Shown: positions 1 to 10,762, numbered from the stretch's first letter. The stretch is 64,000 nt of DNA from Lodderomyces elongisporus (GCF_030384665.1 NC_083676.1:682001-746000); one strand, 5' to 3'. The notes: generated by a model not told the origin, from the sequence alone. Numbers and translations: made by a program.

Positions 1-1
1 G

Positions 2-958
2 ACAATCTTGCAAGATATGCTCAAGTGCACAGATGCCGAGTTATCGTCTTTGATTGTCAAGGAGATCACGTCGTTTTTTAGATATATCAAGGTCAACGAC
101 AAGAAGGGGCTCATCAAGATTGAGTCGCCAATTGAATTGCTTTACTACAAGAACTTGACCATCCACTTGATTATTCAAAGATGTCTCATCATGTACATCA
201 TTACATTACTCGATGGAACAGAATTTTGCAATAGACGCATTATAGGTAAATTGTTCTATATCCTTACTGGATTTCTCAAAAATGAATTTTTGTTTGACTA
301 TGATGAAAATGATAGGAATGGCATGACTTTTATCATTGAAGACCTCACTGAGCTCGGCGTCATCACCAAGAACAAATCAGAGGACTCTGAGCTTTCCATT
401 TACAAGATTTCAGATGCAAAGTATATCCGTTTATTTGCTAATTTGGCGCAGCCCTTCCTCGAATCTTATGTTGTGCTTATCTCTAACATTCTTGAAATGA
501 CAACCAACTTGAAGTCAAACTATGCTAGGGCAAAACAACAAATAACCCACGATAAGCTTATCCTTGACGACGATGAGTTGCGCTACCCCACTACAAAGGG
601 TTTGCTCAAGTACATTATTGAGCAACTGCGGAAGAAGGCGCAATTCCAAAGTTTGGAATCCATCAATAAACAATACTTGGTTTCCGACTTGTATTACCTC
701 AATAACCTTCAATTGATCAAGATTTTTAAGAACAAAGCCAAGACGAAGGCATTTGTTCAGATTTTGAACCCAAGAGACTTGGCCGTATTGAATGCATTTT
801 TGAATCAACTTTTGCAAGTTAACAGCAAAGAGAAGGACTTGCTTACAGATGAAATTAATGTCAACTATGTGATTGATATCACAAACAAGAATTTCGATAG
901 GGATTACGACGAGCTCGAAAGGTTAACCAGACAAAGAGCTACATGGGCTAAACTTTAG
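2..958 (+). CDS. C-terminal part of a GPAM/GNPAT (PlsB)-like glycerol-3-phosphate/DHAP acyltransferase, 5' truncated
   Basis: The reading frame is open to the left edge, so only the last ~318 residues are seen; a TTG at position 8 is not a credible start. The visible part resembles the C-terminal half of mitochondrial/peroxisomal GPATs: a YYKNLTIH segment like the 'YYRN-x-x-x-H' element, then FLKNEFLF (compare 'VFADEFIF' in GPAM), then QPFLESYVVL (compare 'KPFVESYQII'). The HX4D acyltransferase motif would lie upstream of the window, so catalysis cannot be judged. Family knowledge: these enzymes acylate sn-1 of glycerol-3-phosphate or DHAP at the start of phospholipid or ether-lipid synthesis. 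The protein is not one of the ER-type Sct1/Gpt2 enzymes as far as I can tell. Its gene ends 1.2 kb before ASN1, on the same strand. Confidence 0.6.
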   Translation, partial: TILQDMLKCTDAELSSLIVKEITSFFRYIKVNDKKGLIKIESPIELLYYKNLTIHLIIQRCLIMYIITLLDGTEFCNRRIIGKLFYILTGFLKNEFLFDYDENDRNGMTFIIEDLTELGVITKNKSEDSELSIYKISDAKYIRLFANLAQPFLESYVVLISNILEMTTNLKSNYARAKQQITHDKLILDDDELRYPTTKGLLKYIIEQLRKKAQFQSLESINKQYLVSDLYYLNNLQLIKIFKNKAKTKAFVQILNPRDLAVLNAFLNQLLQVNSKEKDLLTDEINVNYVIDITNKNFDRDYDELERLTRQRATWAKL

Positions 959-1786
959 GAATCGAGAGTAGTGGTTGAAGAAACAATTTAGCAAACAGTC
1001 TGGAGCGGAAAAATGGGACACTCATTCGTTTTCATTGTTAGTTTTAGTATAATTCCTTTTCTTTCCTTTTCTTTCCTTTTCTTTCCTTTTCTTTTCTTTT
1101 CTTTCCTTTTTTTTATATCATATATCAAAACAAGTTTTATAAAACATAATATTGCATTTTTTTTAAAAAAAAAAACATTTCTTAATTCATATGGTGTAAC
1201 CCAAAAAACTAAATATTAAAAATTAAAAATTAAAATAAATAAATAAATGAAAAAAAGAGAGAGAGAGAGACACAAGTTGTCACATGACTTCATTTTGTAT
1301 TTTTCTTGAAAAAATCTATTAATTTCTTTTTCCTTTGTACTCTTTTGTTTTCCACGGAGATGAGGTCACGTGCTTCGGAGTAGTTTTGAAAGACACATTT
1401 GGCCTGTTTTTACCTTTAAATTTTAAAAACTTTAACGGTCAAACTTCACCAAAAAAAACAAAAAAATGTATCAGCACCCTCTTTCTCAAACGAATAAGAG
1501 TTTAAGAGAATGAACGAATGAATAACATGGAATCATAATTGAAAAGAAAGAAACATTTTCTTTTTTTCTAAAAAAAAAAAACCAGAGACTTAATATACCC
1601 AAAGTATAATAAAAAGTATCCATCCGTTTACGGAAAGCGCTATTTAAGGTAATAGCTACATCTCAAGTATAGAACAAAAGGGAAGGCGAGGCTTAATAAC
1701 AGATTTGATATCGAAACAATGCAATTCATTGGTCTAAGATCCTATCGGTGTGTCACAAACAGTACAGAATGGCTTATGTAAGAAGA

Positions 1787-1793
1787 TGACTCA
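1787..1793 (+). promoter_or_regulatory. Gcn4-type element TGACTCA upstream of ASN1
   Basis: An exact match to the Gcn4/AP-1 consensus TGASTCA, 380 bp before the ASN1 start codon. A second, shorter TGACTC lies at 1933-1938. ASN1 is a classical general amino acid control target in yeasts, so regulation by Gcn4 is likely; this is inferred from motif and family. Confidence 0.55.
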
Positions 1794-1847
1794 AACGATT
1801 GCAGGTAACCGAGCATTAGCCGCTGATTCTCCTACCTCTTCTCGCCA

Positions 1848-1853
<6 letters not shown>

Positions 1854-1891
<38 letters not shown>
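1854..1891 (+). repeat. (TC)n dinucleotide tract, ~19 units
   Basis: An uninterrupted TC/CT run in the ASN1 upstream region, between the two Gcn4-type sites. GA/CT tracts often exclude nucleosomes or bind GAGA-type factors; no function can be read from sequence alone. Confidence 0.9.
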
Positions 1892-1895
<4 letters not shown>

Positions 1896-1932
1896 TATGT
1901 TTCGCACTCGAATGCTTTTGGCAACCTTTGTA

Positions 1933-1938
1933 TGACTC
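1933..1938 (+). promoter_or_regulatory. Second Gcn4-type half site TGACTC upstream of ASN1
   Basis: TGACTC lies 235 bp before the ASN1 ATG, followed by T rather than the consensus A. Together with the perfect site 140 bp upstream it makes a paired arrangement typical of Gcn4-driven amino-acid biosynthetic promoters. Confidence 0.4.
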
Positions 1939-2172
1939 TTTTTTTTTTTTTTCGTTTTTAATTTTTTGATTTTTTAATTTTTTTTTCTGTTGTTGTTACT
2001 GTTTCTGCCACCGCCGCCAACGGTTTAAATATTCACAGAAATCTCGCTCGCTCACTACTTTCAAAAATTTTTCACCACCTAGATCATCCACCCATCAGAG
2101 ACTTTTCTTTTCCTTTTTTTTCTTTTTATAGTTGATTACACACCACTACATCCACAGCTTTAAAACCTTAAT

Positions 2173-3891
2173 ATGTGTGGTATTTTTGCAGCATTCAGAG
2201 TCCAGGACGTTGAATCCTTTAAGCCAAAGGCTTTACAATACTCAAAGTTGATCAGACACAGAGGTCCAGATTGGTCGGGTAATGTCATCACCAGTAAAGA
2301 TACCATCTTGTGTCACGAGAGATTGGCCATCGTCGGTCTTGATGCCGGTGCTCAACCGATTGTGTCGCCCGATGAAAGATACTCATTAGCAGTCAATGGT
2401 GAAATTTACAACCACATCCAACTCCGTCAACAATTTCCAGACTACAAATTCAAGAGTTTGAGTGACTGTGAGCCAATCATCCCACTCTTTGAGAAATACG
2501 ACATTGAAGCTCCAAAGCACCTCGACGGTATGTTTGCTTGGGTCTTGCATGACAAGAACACAGACCGTATCGTTGCTGCAAGAGACCCTATCGGAATCAC
2601 CACATTGTACTTGGGTAAATCATCAAAATCACCAGAAACCAGATACTTTGCCTCTGAGTTGAAATGTCTTGTTGAAGAATGTGACACCATTGAGGCATTC
2701 CCACCGGGACACATTTACGACTCCAACACTGATAAGATTACAAGATACTACGAGCCTACATGGTGGGATGGTTCTAAGATCCCCGAAACCCCAGTTGACT
2801 ACACTAAGGTGCGTGAGACTTTGGAGTTGGCAGTAAGAAAAAGATTGATGGCTGAGGTCCCATACGGTGTGTTGTTGTCAGGAGGATTGGACTCAAGTCT
2901 TATTGCCTCTATTGCCGCAAGAGAGACCAAAAAGGCTTATGAAACTGCTGCTGCATCCCATAACCAAGGTATCGATGCCAACAAGGAATTATCAGGTGTC
3001 GACAACTCTGGTTCCTTACACGCCTCGGGTGGTTTCCAAAAATTGCACTCGTTTGCCATTGGTTTGCCAGGTGCACCAGACTTGATTGCTGCTGAAAAAG
3101 TGGCCCACTATATTGGAACAATCCACCATTCGCACACATTCACTCTTGAAGAAGGTATTGATGCTCTTGACGATGTCATTTACCACTTGGAGACATACGA
3201 TGTGACAACAATCCGTGCATCAACACCAATGTACTTGTTGTCACGTAAGATCAAAGCCCAAGGTGTCAAGATGGTCTTGTCTGGTGAAGGATCAGATGAG
3301 ATCTTTGGTGGTTACTTGTACTTTGCCAATGCACCTTCGGCACCTGCATTCCACGAGGAATGTGTAAAGCGTGTCAAGAACTTGCACTACGCCGACTGTC
3401 TTCGTGCTAACAAATCAACAATGGCATGGGGTTTGGAAGCAAGAGTTCCATTCTTGGACAAGCAATTTTTGGAAGTCTGTATGAACATTCGCCCCGAAGA
3501 CAAGTTGATCACCCCAGAACACATTGAAAAGTACGTGTTAAGGAAAGCATTCGATACCAAAGATGAACCATACTTGCCAGATGAGATCCTTTGGAGACAA
3601 AAGGAGCAATTCTCAGATGGTGTTGGTTACTCATGGATTGATTGTCTTAAGGATACCGCCGAAAAATTGGTTAGCGACGAAGACATGAAGAACCCTAAAC
3701 CAGAATGGGGAGACGATATTCCACAAACTAAAGAAGCATACTGGTACAGATGTAAGTTCGACAAAATGTTCAACAACTCGAAAGCTGCTGCTTCAACAGT
3801 AATGAGATGGATTCCAAAAGCAGAGTGGGGATGTCACTCGGATCCATCGGGAAGATACGCAAAGACCCACGATCACAAAGTAGACGCTTAG
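2173..3891 (+). CDS. ASN1: Asparagine synthetase (glutamine-hydrolysing)
   Basis: The 572-residue protein has the same length as S. cerevisiae Asn1. It makes asparagine from aspartate, glutamine and ATP in the cytosol. It starts MCGIF, so after Met removal the catalytic Cys2 of the class II glutamine amidotransferase is N-terminal. RHRGPDW (28-34) and the VNGEIYNH glutaminase-site segment (74-81) follow. The synthetase domain carries the PP-loop SGGLDSS at 236-242 and a downstream [13 protein letters not shown] segment. No intron signals were seen. The promoter contains two Gcn4-type sites. The gene is convergent with the downstream M1 aminopeptidase, with 386 bp of T-rich DNA between them. 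The identification is secure; only the choice between ASN1- and ASN2-type naming is open, and CTG yeasts usually have one gene. Confidence 0.97.
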   Translation: MCGIFAAFRVQDVESFKPKALQYSKLIRHRGPDWSGNVITSKDTILCHERLAIVGLDAGAQPIVSPDERYSLAVNGEIYNHIQLRQQFPDYKFKSLSDCEPIIPLFEKYDIEAPKHLDGMFAWVLHDKNTDRIVAARDPIGITTLYLGKSSKSPETRYFASELKCLVEECDTIEAFPPGHIYDSNTDKITRYYEPTWWDGSKIPETPVDYTKVRETLELAVRKRLMAEVPYGVLLSGGLDSSLIASIAARETKKAYETAAASHNQGIDANKELSGVDNSGSLHASGGFQKLHSFAIGLPGAPDLIAAEKVAHYIGTIHHSHTFTLEEGIDALDDVIYHLETYDVTTIRASTPMYLLSRKIKAQGVKMVLSGEGSDEIFGGYLYFANAPSAPAFHEECVKRVKNLHYADCLRANKSTMAWGLEARVPFLDKQFLEVCMNIRPEDKLITPEHIEKYVLRKAFDTKDEPYLPDEILWRQKEQFSDGVGYSWIDCLKDTAEKLVSDEDMKNPKPEWGDDIPQTKEAYWYRCKFDKMFNNSKAAASTVMRWIPKAEWGCHSDPSGRYAKTHDHKVDA

Positions 3892-4277
3892 AAAGTGAGC
3901 AAAATTTAATAGAGCCTTATTAATAATTAAATAGTACGAATTTTTTTAATTTTTTTTTTTTGTTCTTTCTTCTTCTTTCTTTCTTCTGCTCTAGGTCAAT
4001 TTATCAAGTTAAATGATTTATTTTTTATACTCTATAAATTTATTTTGCTTTTTTTTTTTTGTTTGTTTTCTTGGTTTTACATCTTTCTTTGTTTCTATTA
4101 TAACTTTTCATATAATTTTTATCTAATCTTTTACGAAAAGAAAGTAAAAGATAAAAAAAAAAAGAAAAGAAAAAAGAAAAATGAAAAAAGAAAAATGAAA
4201 AATGAAAAAAGAAGAAAGAAGAAAGCAAGTCATTTCTTCATCCCTAATGACTTACTCTATAATTTGATACGAAGCCC
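3892..4277. other. Convergent intergenic spacer between ASN1 and the M1 aminopeptidase gene
   Basis: Homopolymeric T and A/G runs only (for example 4145-4215, AAAG-type purine repeats on the + strand). It would serve as the 3' UTR and poly(A) region for both flanking genes. No other feature was seen. Confidence 0.7.
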
Positions 4278-6956
4278 TTAATATTTTGATTCAAGGTACT
4301 CATTCACTTTTGTGAGATCGCGGTTGTACCAGTTCGCATTAATCTTGATATTGTCCAATGATTGCTTCAATGATCTTTCAAAGCCATGAACATCTCTGGT
4401 GGCAAAAAATTTGTCAATCCTATCATGAACCTCATTGTTTTGGTAATTTCTCAACGTCAATTTGACGAGCCTATCCAATACAATAGCATTTGTGGACATT
4501 GGTTTGTAGAAACTCTCCTCGTAGTTTTCCAAAAAGAAATCGAGGAACAAGTTCTTTGTCGCGTAATTGGCACTCAATGGTTTGGCAAGGAAGTGCAGGT
4601 CCATTAATGGTACAATTTTGGTGTCCACCATAACTTTCAATAGCTCCTTGGCTATATCGGTATTGGTGACCGAGCCTAATGCAGTCAACGCAACTTCTCT
4701 TGAATCCAATGATGTTGGATGCGTAATTTGGTTCAAAATGACTTTGTATTGGTCCTCCGAAAATTTAGAGGATGCTGCAATGGTAGTATATACAAATAGT
4801 CTCAAGGAGGGATGAATATCTCCTTTCTCAAACAAGCCCAATGCAAAGTCATAAACTTCGGCAATTTGCAATCTTCCAGCCCTGGTCAAAATCTCTGATC
4901 TAAATTTGGTCAGCATAAAATCTGCGTTATCCAAGTTTTCAATATTCTTAATGGAATTGACAATTTCGATGGCTTTTTGCTTGTATACTGAAGTCAAGAA
5001 AGCGTGAATCTTCAGTGCCGTTGTCTCAGTTGTAAAAGCAATGGCAAAATTACTTAACCATTTACCCAACTCCAACCAAACAACATAGTCGTTGCCCAAT
5101 TGCTGCACGATGCTCTCAACGAGCGTCAAAAATGTAGTTGTAGGATTGTTTCCAGCACATGCAATTGCTCCTGCATCAGCAATCAATCCAACTTTATCCC
5201 TTGCTGACAACTTGTCAAAATGTGCTAATATATTATTCTTCAAGATCGAAGCGTCGTAGTTTACCCTATAGACTCCTGAAGTTGCTTTATTGAGCTTGAA
5301 ATAGTCCAGAGACTGCAATGGAAAATCATCAATCACCACTTTTTCGCTATCAAACGAGTCAATCGTCTTGTGCTCTTTCAATTGCGTAGAGTTTGTAGAT
5401 ATGTTTAACGGAATCCACCATTGTGTTTCATTCTCCTCTCGTTTACCAATGTCGTTATCTTTTCCGCCATTCAAAAATCTCGATTGACTCAAGACCAAAC
5501 TATTTTCATGTTGTCCAACACTAACGATTGGGAATCCAACTTTCTTGATCCATGGTTCCATCAACTGATCAATTGGCTTTTGTGATACTTGGCCAATCGC
5601 GGACCACAAGTCATGGCTTGTTGCATTCGAATACGCGCTCCGATTCAAGTATAACGCAACACCTTTAAGGAAAGTTTCCCTACCCAAATACTCGGAGAGC
5701 ATCAAAATTGTGGATCCACCTTTTAAGTAACTAATTGCGTCAAACACTTGATCAATATCCAATGCATCCACCACGGGAACTTCAATTGGATGTGAATTTT
5801 CCAATCCATCCAAATTCAACGCTTGCTGTAATGATTCAGAAACAAATTCACTAAAAATGTCCCATTCGGGGTAAAGGTAGTCCACGGCGAGAAATCCAAC
5901 CCAGGTGGCAAAACCTTCATTAAGCCACAACTCATCCCACCATTTCATGGTGACAAGATTACCAAACCACTGGTGTGCCAACTCGTGAGCTACCACGTAA
6001 GCAACTTTTTGCTTATAGGATGGATCTGATTTGGTCTCCGAGAATAATAGTGCAGTAGATCTATAGGTGATGAGCCCCCAGTTCTCCATTGCATTGTGCG
6101 AGAAAGAGTGCACGGCTAAAAGGTCCAATTTCGGTAATGGATATTGGATTTCAAAGACCTTGGAGAAGTAATCAACAACTTTTGGCGCTATTTCCGAAGC
6201 CAATTGTGCATCTTGAACATACCCTTTAGTAGTGTATATTCTAACTGGAAGTGGTTTGCCATTGTATTTGGTCTCAGTAAATGATTCTACGTATTCAAAG
6301 TCTCCACAAGCCCAAGCAACAAGGTATGTCGACATTATTGGTGTCTTTTCAAACTTCACTTTTTTAAGTGACTTGTCGCTGTCATTTGTGGTCGACTCTA
6401 CGGGGGTGTTACCCAAGATTTCCCATTGCGAGTTGGCAGTAATATCAACAGTGAATGTAGCCTTAAACGAAGGTTCATCAAGACATGGAAATGCCCTCCT
6501 TGCATCCGTGGCTTCAAATTGGGTACTCAACATTATTTTTTCCTCGCCATTTTCTGTATATGGAGACTTATAGAACCCAGCCATATTACTTTGGATCTTG
6601 GCATCGTAAGATATGGTAACTTTCAACTCGCTCTTTTCGGGAACAATTGTTTCGTTGAATTTGACAATAAAGTACTCCTTTGACTTGTTTTCAACAATCG
6701 AGTCAACTTCGATGGTCTTGTTGTTTTTCCCATCACTATCACTTGAGACTATGGATATCTTCTCTTTTGTAATAACCAAGTCTCTATAGTTTAAATGCAA
6801 TTCCTTGGTTGATTTAACAACATTCAAGTAGATGACTACAGTTCCTTTGAAAGTATCATTTTCAGTATCGACATCGTAAATCGATAAGTCGTAGTGGTAT
6901 GGTTTTAAATGAGTTGGTAATGCCTCGTAGTATGGTTCCTGGTCAACGTGAGACAT
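4278..6956 (-). CDS. APE2: M1-family zinc metallo-aminopeptidase, Ape2/Aap1-like
   Basis: The 892-residue protein begins MSHVDQEPYYEALPTHLKPYHYD, typical of the yeast Ape2/Aap1 group without a long presequence. The zinc site is complete: HELAH at 324-328 and the third ligand Glu347 in WLNEGFATW, exactly the HEXXH-X18-E spacing. The exopeptidase motif reads HNAMEN (287-292), so the Gly of the usual GAMEN is Asn. The C-terminal ~370 residues form the helical ERAP1-like domain. Family knowledge: cytosolic/periplasmic enzymes removing Leu, Ala or Arg from peptide N termini, also linked to glycogen accumulation (Aap1). I cannot separate APE2 from AAP1 by eye, so the symbol marks the subgroup. The start codon is the first ATG after the promoter region. 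Confidence 0.88.
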   Translation of the reverse strand: MSHVDQEPYYEALPTHLKPYHYDLSIYDVDTENDTFKGTVVIYLNVVKSTKELHLNYRDLVITKEKISIVSSDSDGKNNKTIEVDSIVENKSKEYFIVKFNETIVPEKSELKVTISYDAKIQSNMAGFYKSPYTENGEEKIMLSTQFEATDARRAFPCLDEPSFKATFTVDITANSQWEILGNTPVESTTNDSDKSLKKVKFEKTPIMSTYLVAWACGDFEYVESFTETKYNGKPLPVRIYTTKGYVQDAQLASEIAPKVVDYFSKVFEIQYPLPKLDLLAVHSFSHNAMENWGLITYRSTALLFSETKSDPSYKQKVAYVVAHELAHQWFGNLVTMKWWDELWLNEGFATWVGFLAVDYLYPEWDIFSEFVSESLQQALNLDGLENSHPIEVPVVDALDIDQVFDAISYLKGGSTILMLSEYLGRETFLKGVALYLNRSAYSNATSHDLWSAIGQVSQKPIDQLMEPWIKKVGFPIVSVGQHENSLVLSQSRFLNGGKDNDIGKREENETQWWIPLNISTNSTQLKEHKTIDSFDSEKVVIDDFPLQSLDYFKLNKATSGVYRVNYDASILKNNILAHFDKLSARDKVGLIADAGAIACAGNNPTTTFLTLVESIVQQLGNDYVVWLELGKWLSNFAIAFTTETTALKIHAFLTSVYKQKAIEIVNSIKNIENLDNADFMLTKFRSEILTRAGRLQIAEVYDFALGLFEKGDIHPSLRLFVYTTIAASSKFSEDQYKVILNQITHPTSLDSREVALTALGSVTNTDIAKELLKVMVDTKIVPLMDLHFLAKPLSANYATKNLFLDFFLENYEESFYKPMSTNAIVLDRLVKLTLRNYQNNEVHDRIDKFFATRDVHGFERSLKQSLDNIKINANWYNRDLTKVNEYLESKY

Positions 6957-8701
6957 GTTTATGCTAAAGTGTAAAACAAGTTAACTGTGTCAATTCAAGT
7001 GATAGCAATGGCAAAAGAGTGCAAGAAGTTACAAGTTTTGAAGGGTAGAAGAGTAGGAGAACTCAAGAGGGAGGAGGGGGGGGGTTCAAATGGTAAGAAT
7101 AAAAAATCATTAAAACCAAATTAAAGAAAAAAATTTATGAAAAAAATTTATGTAAAAAAAAAAAAAAAAAAATTCAGAGGGTTATTAAAAGAAGAGCATA
7201 CAGTATAGGATTTTGTGCGGGGGAAGGGTGGAGGAGACAACAGGGAACAAGAAAAGAAAAAGAAAAGACCTAAAAGACGTCCCCAACATTTTTGTTGCAA
7301 TGAGAGAAAACGAAGGAAATTGAAGCTACCAAAGTAGTGTACTTTGGAGAATATATATATACATATATAAGTTTATTGTGAAGCGGAATTATCTACATTT
7401 TCATACTTAACTCCGTTGGGATCAGTTTGTCTTTTTCTTTTTTTTTAATTTTTTTTCTTACTTTTTTACTATGGGGTTTTTTGATTGTTTTTACAAGGTA
7501 GGCACAGCCATAAGATCCATAATATATATATATATGTATATATGTTACTTTTCACACCTTTTACTACATTGTTGCCATCCCAAATCATCAGTGATAAACT
7601 CTGGTGTAATTGAAGTTGACCAATTTCTCAATTGTTTACAGGAATTGAAGCCAAAAAGGATAAAGTACTGGTTTCTATCTTTCTTCTTTTCTTTTTTTTT
7701 TTTTGCTCTTTTCTTTTTACTTTCCTTGTGCTTGTAGAAAATGTTTTTCCTTGAAGGCAAACAAAAAATAAACAGGATTATTATCATGAAAATGGACAGA
7801 AGAGTACAAGGGATCTTTAAGTAAATTGAAGATGGAAAACAAAAAAGTGTAGGGGAAACAAAAAAGGGAACAAGAAAAAAGAACGTGATCCAATCATGCT
7901 GTTGCAAGGGTATATATACTTCTTCCTTTGTTTATTGTTGTTGTTGTTGTTCTTTTTCTTCTTTTTCTCTCCAATATACAACTATCTTAGATCACAGTAT
8001 GAGCTGCAATAATCACTAGATGAATATACCTGATATCAATCCACTGTATAATTGTCAAGAATTCTGTTCCTCTAATAATTCTCATAATCTCTGATCAGCT
8101 TTCTCTTCACTTCTTCACTAAGTGGTTTATCTATGTGTATTTTTTGTCTACCCTCTTTCTTCTTCTTACCTCCTCCCCCCCCCTCCCCCGCTCTCATGTC
8201 TATGACGTTATTGCTTACATTATTTCTTCCTCCCTAAAATTGCACCAGAGACACGAAACTCATAATATAAATTTAAATTTGAATCCAACAGTATGGAAAT
8301 ATATGTAAATACATCCATAGCCTAATTTCCATCACCGTTCTTTATCTACTCTTTATTTTTCTTTTTGGTCAACCCAACTGATTTTAAGACGACAAAGAAC
8401 TGCGTTTCTCATATTTACTACACAGCTTCATAATTACTATACAGTCCATCTTTCAGTGTTTACACGCATTATAATCAACTACAAAACTCACAGTCGCAGA
8501 ATAGATTGTTGAGAACACTTAATATCTTTTATTGTTCAGCACCGTGTTTGTTCTTAATTATTCTTTTCTGACCGCCCTCCTTTCCTCCACCCTCACCCAC
8601 TTTTCATCTTATTTTGATTTTATTTGATTTTATTTGATTTTATTTTTTAAAAAAAAAATATTTTATTGGTCAATCATTGCTGCTTTTCACCTTCGACCAC
8701 A
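6957..8701. other. 1.7 kb divergent intergenic region (M1 aminopeptidase / PTM1-like)
   Basis: This is the shared upstream region of two divergently transcribed genes. It contains A/T homopolymers (around 7157-7171 and 8647-8660), TA-rich runs near 7355 and 7525, a C-rich patch (8168-8190) and TTTGATTTTA repeats (8610-8645). An 88-aa ATG ORF at 7471-7737 is mostly poly-Phe/Leu and was not accepted as a gene. Confidence 0.6.
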
Positions 8702-10288
8702 ATGATTTGCAACGCCATCATTTCTTTTTTCTTCTTGGCTGTGGCAACCTTAGTCAATGCTGCTCCTAATGACCCCACGATCCTAACACCAGAAAGAGGT
8801 GTCTTTTGTAGTCCAGTGCAAGCCTCGCCAAAACATCCAAATAAGGCATACATCAAACTACACCCCGAAAAGACAAGTGCTGATTTCAAAATACAAGGCT
8901 TGGTATTCCATTATCCAGACATCATCAACTTTACTTCAGTCCCCATCTTGGAAGAGTTCACGCAATTGTATGCAAAGGAAAAAACAACTTTGTACAAGAC
9001 TATGCTCAACGATGACGGAACTTTCAATGTTGACGCTGCAGATGGTTACTCAACGGATCCTAAAAAGTACTGGACTGGCCCAATTGAAAAAGATGTGGAA
9101 ATAACCATTGTCCACTCTGGTATCTACTGTGTCTACATTGCTCCTCCGGCTGATGATACCGACAAGTTTGACATCCCAATAGTGTTCAAAAGCTACTATG
9201 GAAACTTAAACTATGCAACTCACTTGATGTACTCGCAAATAAAATGGGCGGTTCTTTTATCGATAATTACATTTGCAACATTGTTCAACTACATTTTAAA
9301 ATTCAAAGTTGGCGAAAATTTCAAAGACCTCAACTCCATTTCCGTCATCTCCAAGGCGGTCATTTTCTTGGTTTTGCTTCCCTTTATTGCCATCTTGATT
9401 TTCCAATGGTTGGTGTTTTTCCTTATCAACAATTTCCTTGAATCATGTCAAAGCTCATTTATAATAACGGGATTGTTATTTATTGCGCAATTTGCGTCCT
9501 TGGGATACAACAGCTTCATCTCGTATGTGGTTTTACTTTTTTCAATGGGATTCGGAGTGATTTACTACCACGGGGGAAACTCCCATAACTATAGAATCTT
9601 CCCACAAGACTCATTCAAAAAAATCACTGCACTTCTTTTTGTTAATCTTGTTGTCATTTTTGCGGCAGTAGTAGGTGAGTTCCAGTCCAAAAACAGTGAT
9701 CCATTGGTGGGAACATACGGTCAAAATAGCTTCAACCAACAAGGAATGATTGTAACTTTACTCATGGCATTAACGAGTATATTCTCCCTCTCTTGGTTTA
9801 TTCTTTCCATGATCTTTTATTTCAAGACTAAAAAAACAATTGCCACCTTCCCACCTGCAGCTGACGCTGACTCCACAGACAAAGTTGTTTCTGCATTCCG
9901 CAAATCCTTTTTTATTATCTACGTGTTACCCATTGCGGTTGGGATCTTTGGTGCATGTGTGGCTGGTGCATTAACTGCAAAGTCAATGAAGAGCTTGCCT
10001 AAATACCCATCAAATACCGATCGGGAACTTGTTTACCAATCAGCTTTGGCAATGCAAGCTCTCGAACATGGTATTAAAAAAATCATTCTTCCTATGTTGT
10101 GGTCAAGCTGGCTTTACTTTTTCACCTTGATCATCTCCATTTTCTTTATTTGGATTGTGGACAACAATGGGTTGATTGTTGACCCAAATGCAAATGATCC
10201 AATTGTATATGCAGACGTACCTAACTTCAATATTTCCGATGATGAAGAGGACGATGAGGAGAGAGACGAAGAAGATATCCGTGTTTAA
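8702..10288 (+). CDS. PTM1: PTM1-like Golgi/endosomal seven-transmembrane protein (TMEM87/GOST family)
   Basis: I start at the ATG at 8702; an upstream in-frame TTG (8666) is discounted because a classical signal peptide begins at this Met (FFFLAVATLVNA, cut before APND). The 528-aa protein has a ~170-residue lumenal domain, ending with SGIYCVYIA (compare 'TGFYCVTAF' in Ptm1), then about seven hydrophobic segments, including a VVLLFSMGFGVIYY helix like the 'LIIALGYGIVYP' segment of Ptm1. The tail is strongly acidic (DDEEDDEERDEED), like Ptm1. Length matches S. cerevisiae Ptm1 (523 aa) and its paralogue YHL017W (532 aa). The family sits in Golgi/endosomal membranes and is proposed to help in trafficking; the biochemical role is not settled. 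The assignment rests on topology and short local matches. Confidence 0.7.
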   Translation: MICNAIISFFFLAVATLVNAAPNDPTILTPERGVFCSPVQASPKHPNKAYIKLHPEKTSADFKIQGLVFHYPDIINFTSVPILEEFTQLYAKEKTTLYKTMLNDDGTFNVDAADGYSTDPKKYWTGPIEKDVEITIVHSGIYCVYIAPPADDTDKFDIPIVFKSYYGNLNYATHLMYSQIKWAVLLSIITFATLFNYILKFKVGENFKDLNSISVISKAVIFLVLLPFIAILIFQWLVFFLINNFLESCQSSFIITGLLFIAQFASLGYNSFISYVVLLFSMGFGVIYYHGGNSHNYRIFPQDSFKKITALLFVNLVVIFAAVVGEFQSKNSDPLVGTYGQNSFNQQGMIVTLLMALTSIFSLSWFILSMIFYFKTKKTIATFPPAADADSTDKVVSAFRKSFFIIYVLPIAVGIFGACVAGALTAKSMKSLPKYPSNTDRELVYQSALAMQALEHGIKKIILPMLWSSWLYFFTLIISIFFIWIVDNNGLIVDPNANDPIVYADVPNFNISDDEEDDEERDEEDIRV

Positions 10289-10475
10289 TTTGATACAATA
10301 GTTGCTACACATATTTTTCGTGTCTATCGCAAGCTTTGTCTGCATGCTATTATCACAAATTTTGTTTGTTTTATTTTTTCTTTCATTTGTGTTTACAATT
10401 TGCTTGTTTGTTTGCTAGGTAAATATCTGATTAGATGAGAATTTGATTTCTTTTTGAACTGTACATTGTGATCTT

Positions 10476-10532
<57 letters not shown>

Positions 10533-10762
10533 TGTTTTTAATGGTGAATACTACACATGCAATACTAGAGAATAAATAAATTGCATATTTATTCATTGAC
10601 CTATACGTATCTTTTCTTTTTTTTCTTCATTATTTTTGTTTTCTATATTCTACAAAGGAAAACCGACACCTGTGACAAGGAAGGGGGAGGGATAAAAAAA
10701 TAAAGGACATCTACAAAAGAGAAATTAGCTACTTAATATGTATATATCTACACTTTGATAAA
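10289..10762. other. Convergent spacer between the PTM1-like gene and THO1
   Basis: T-rich 3' flank carrying the (TTG)n tract at 10476-10531. The reverse-strand frame over that tract (poly-Thr) is repeat-derived, not a gene. Confidence 0.7.
10476..10531 (+). repeat. (TTG)n trinucleotide tract, ~18 units, non-coding
   Basis: A pure TTG/CAA microsatellite in the 3' intergenic spacer. The same triplet makes the polyQ tracts in coding sequence elsewhere in the window, but here it is outside any gene. Confidence 0.9.

Larger units (their letters stand above)
959..2172. other. Intergenic region / ASN1 promoter
   Basis: It holds the 3' flank of the acyltransferase gene, pyrimidine runs at 1050-1110, an E-box CACGTG at 1367-1372, two Gcn4-type sites (listed separately), a (TC)n tract at 1854-1891 and a T-rich leader just before the ASN1 ATG. 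I see no RNA gene or convincing coding frame. Confidence 0.7.

Noticed and set aside
1013..1219. 68-aa Phe/Ser-rich ORF
   Set aside because: It is produced by pyrimidine repeats (CTTTT) and has no conserved composition.
7471..7907. Plus (88 aa) and minus (120 aa) ORFs in the 7-8 kb intergenic region
   Set aside because: Largely Phe/Leu and Lys runs from homopolymers; the minus frame lacks an ATG at its start.
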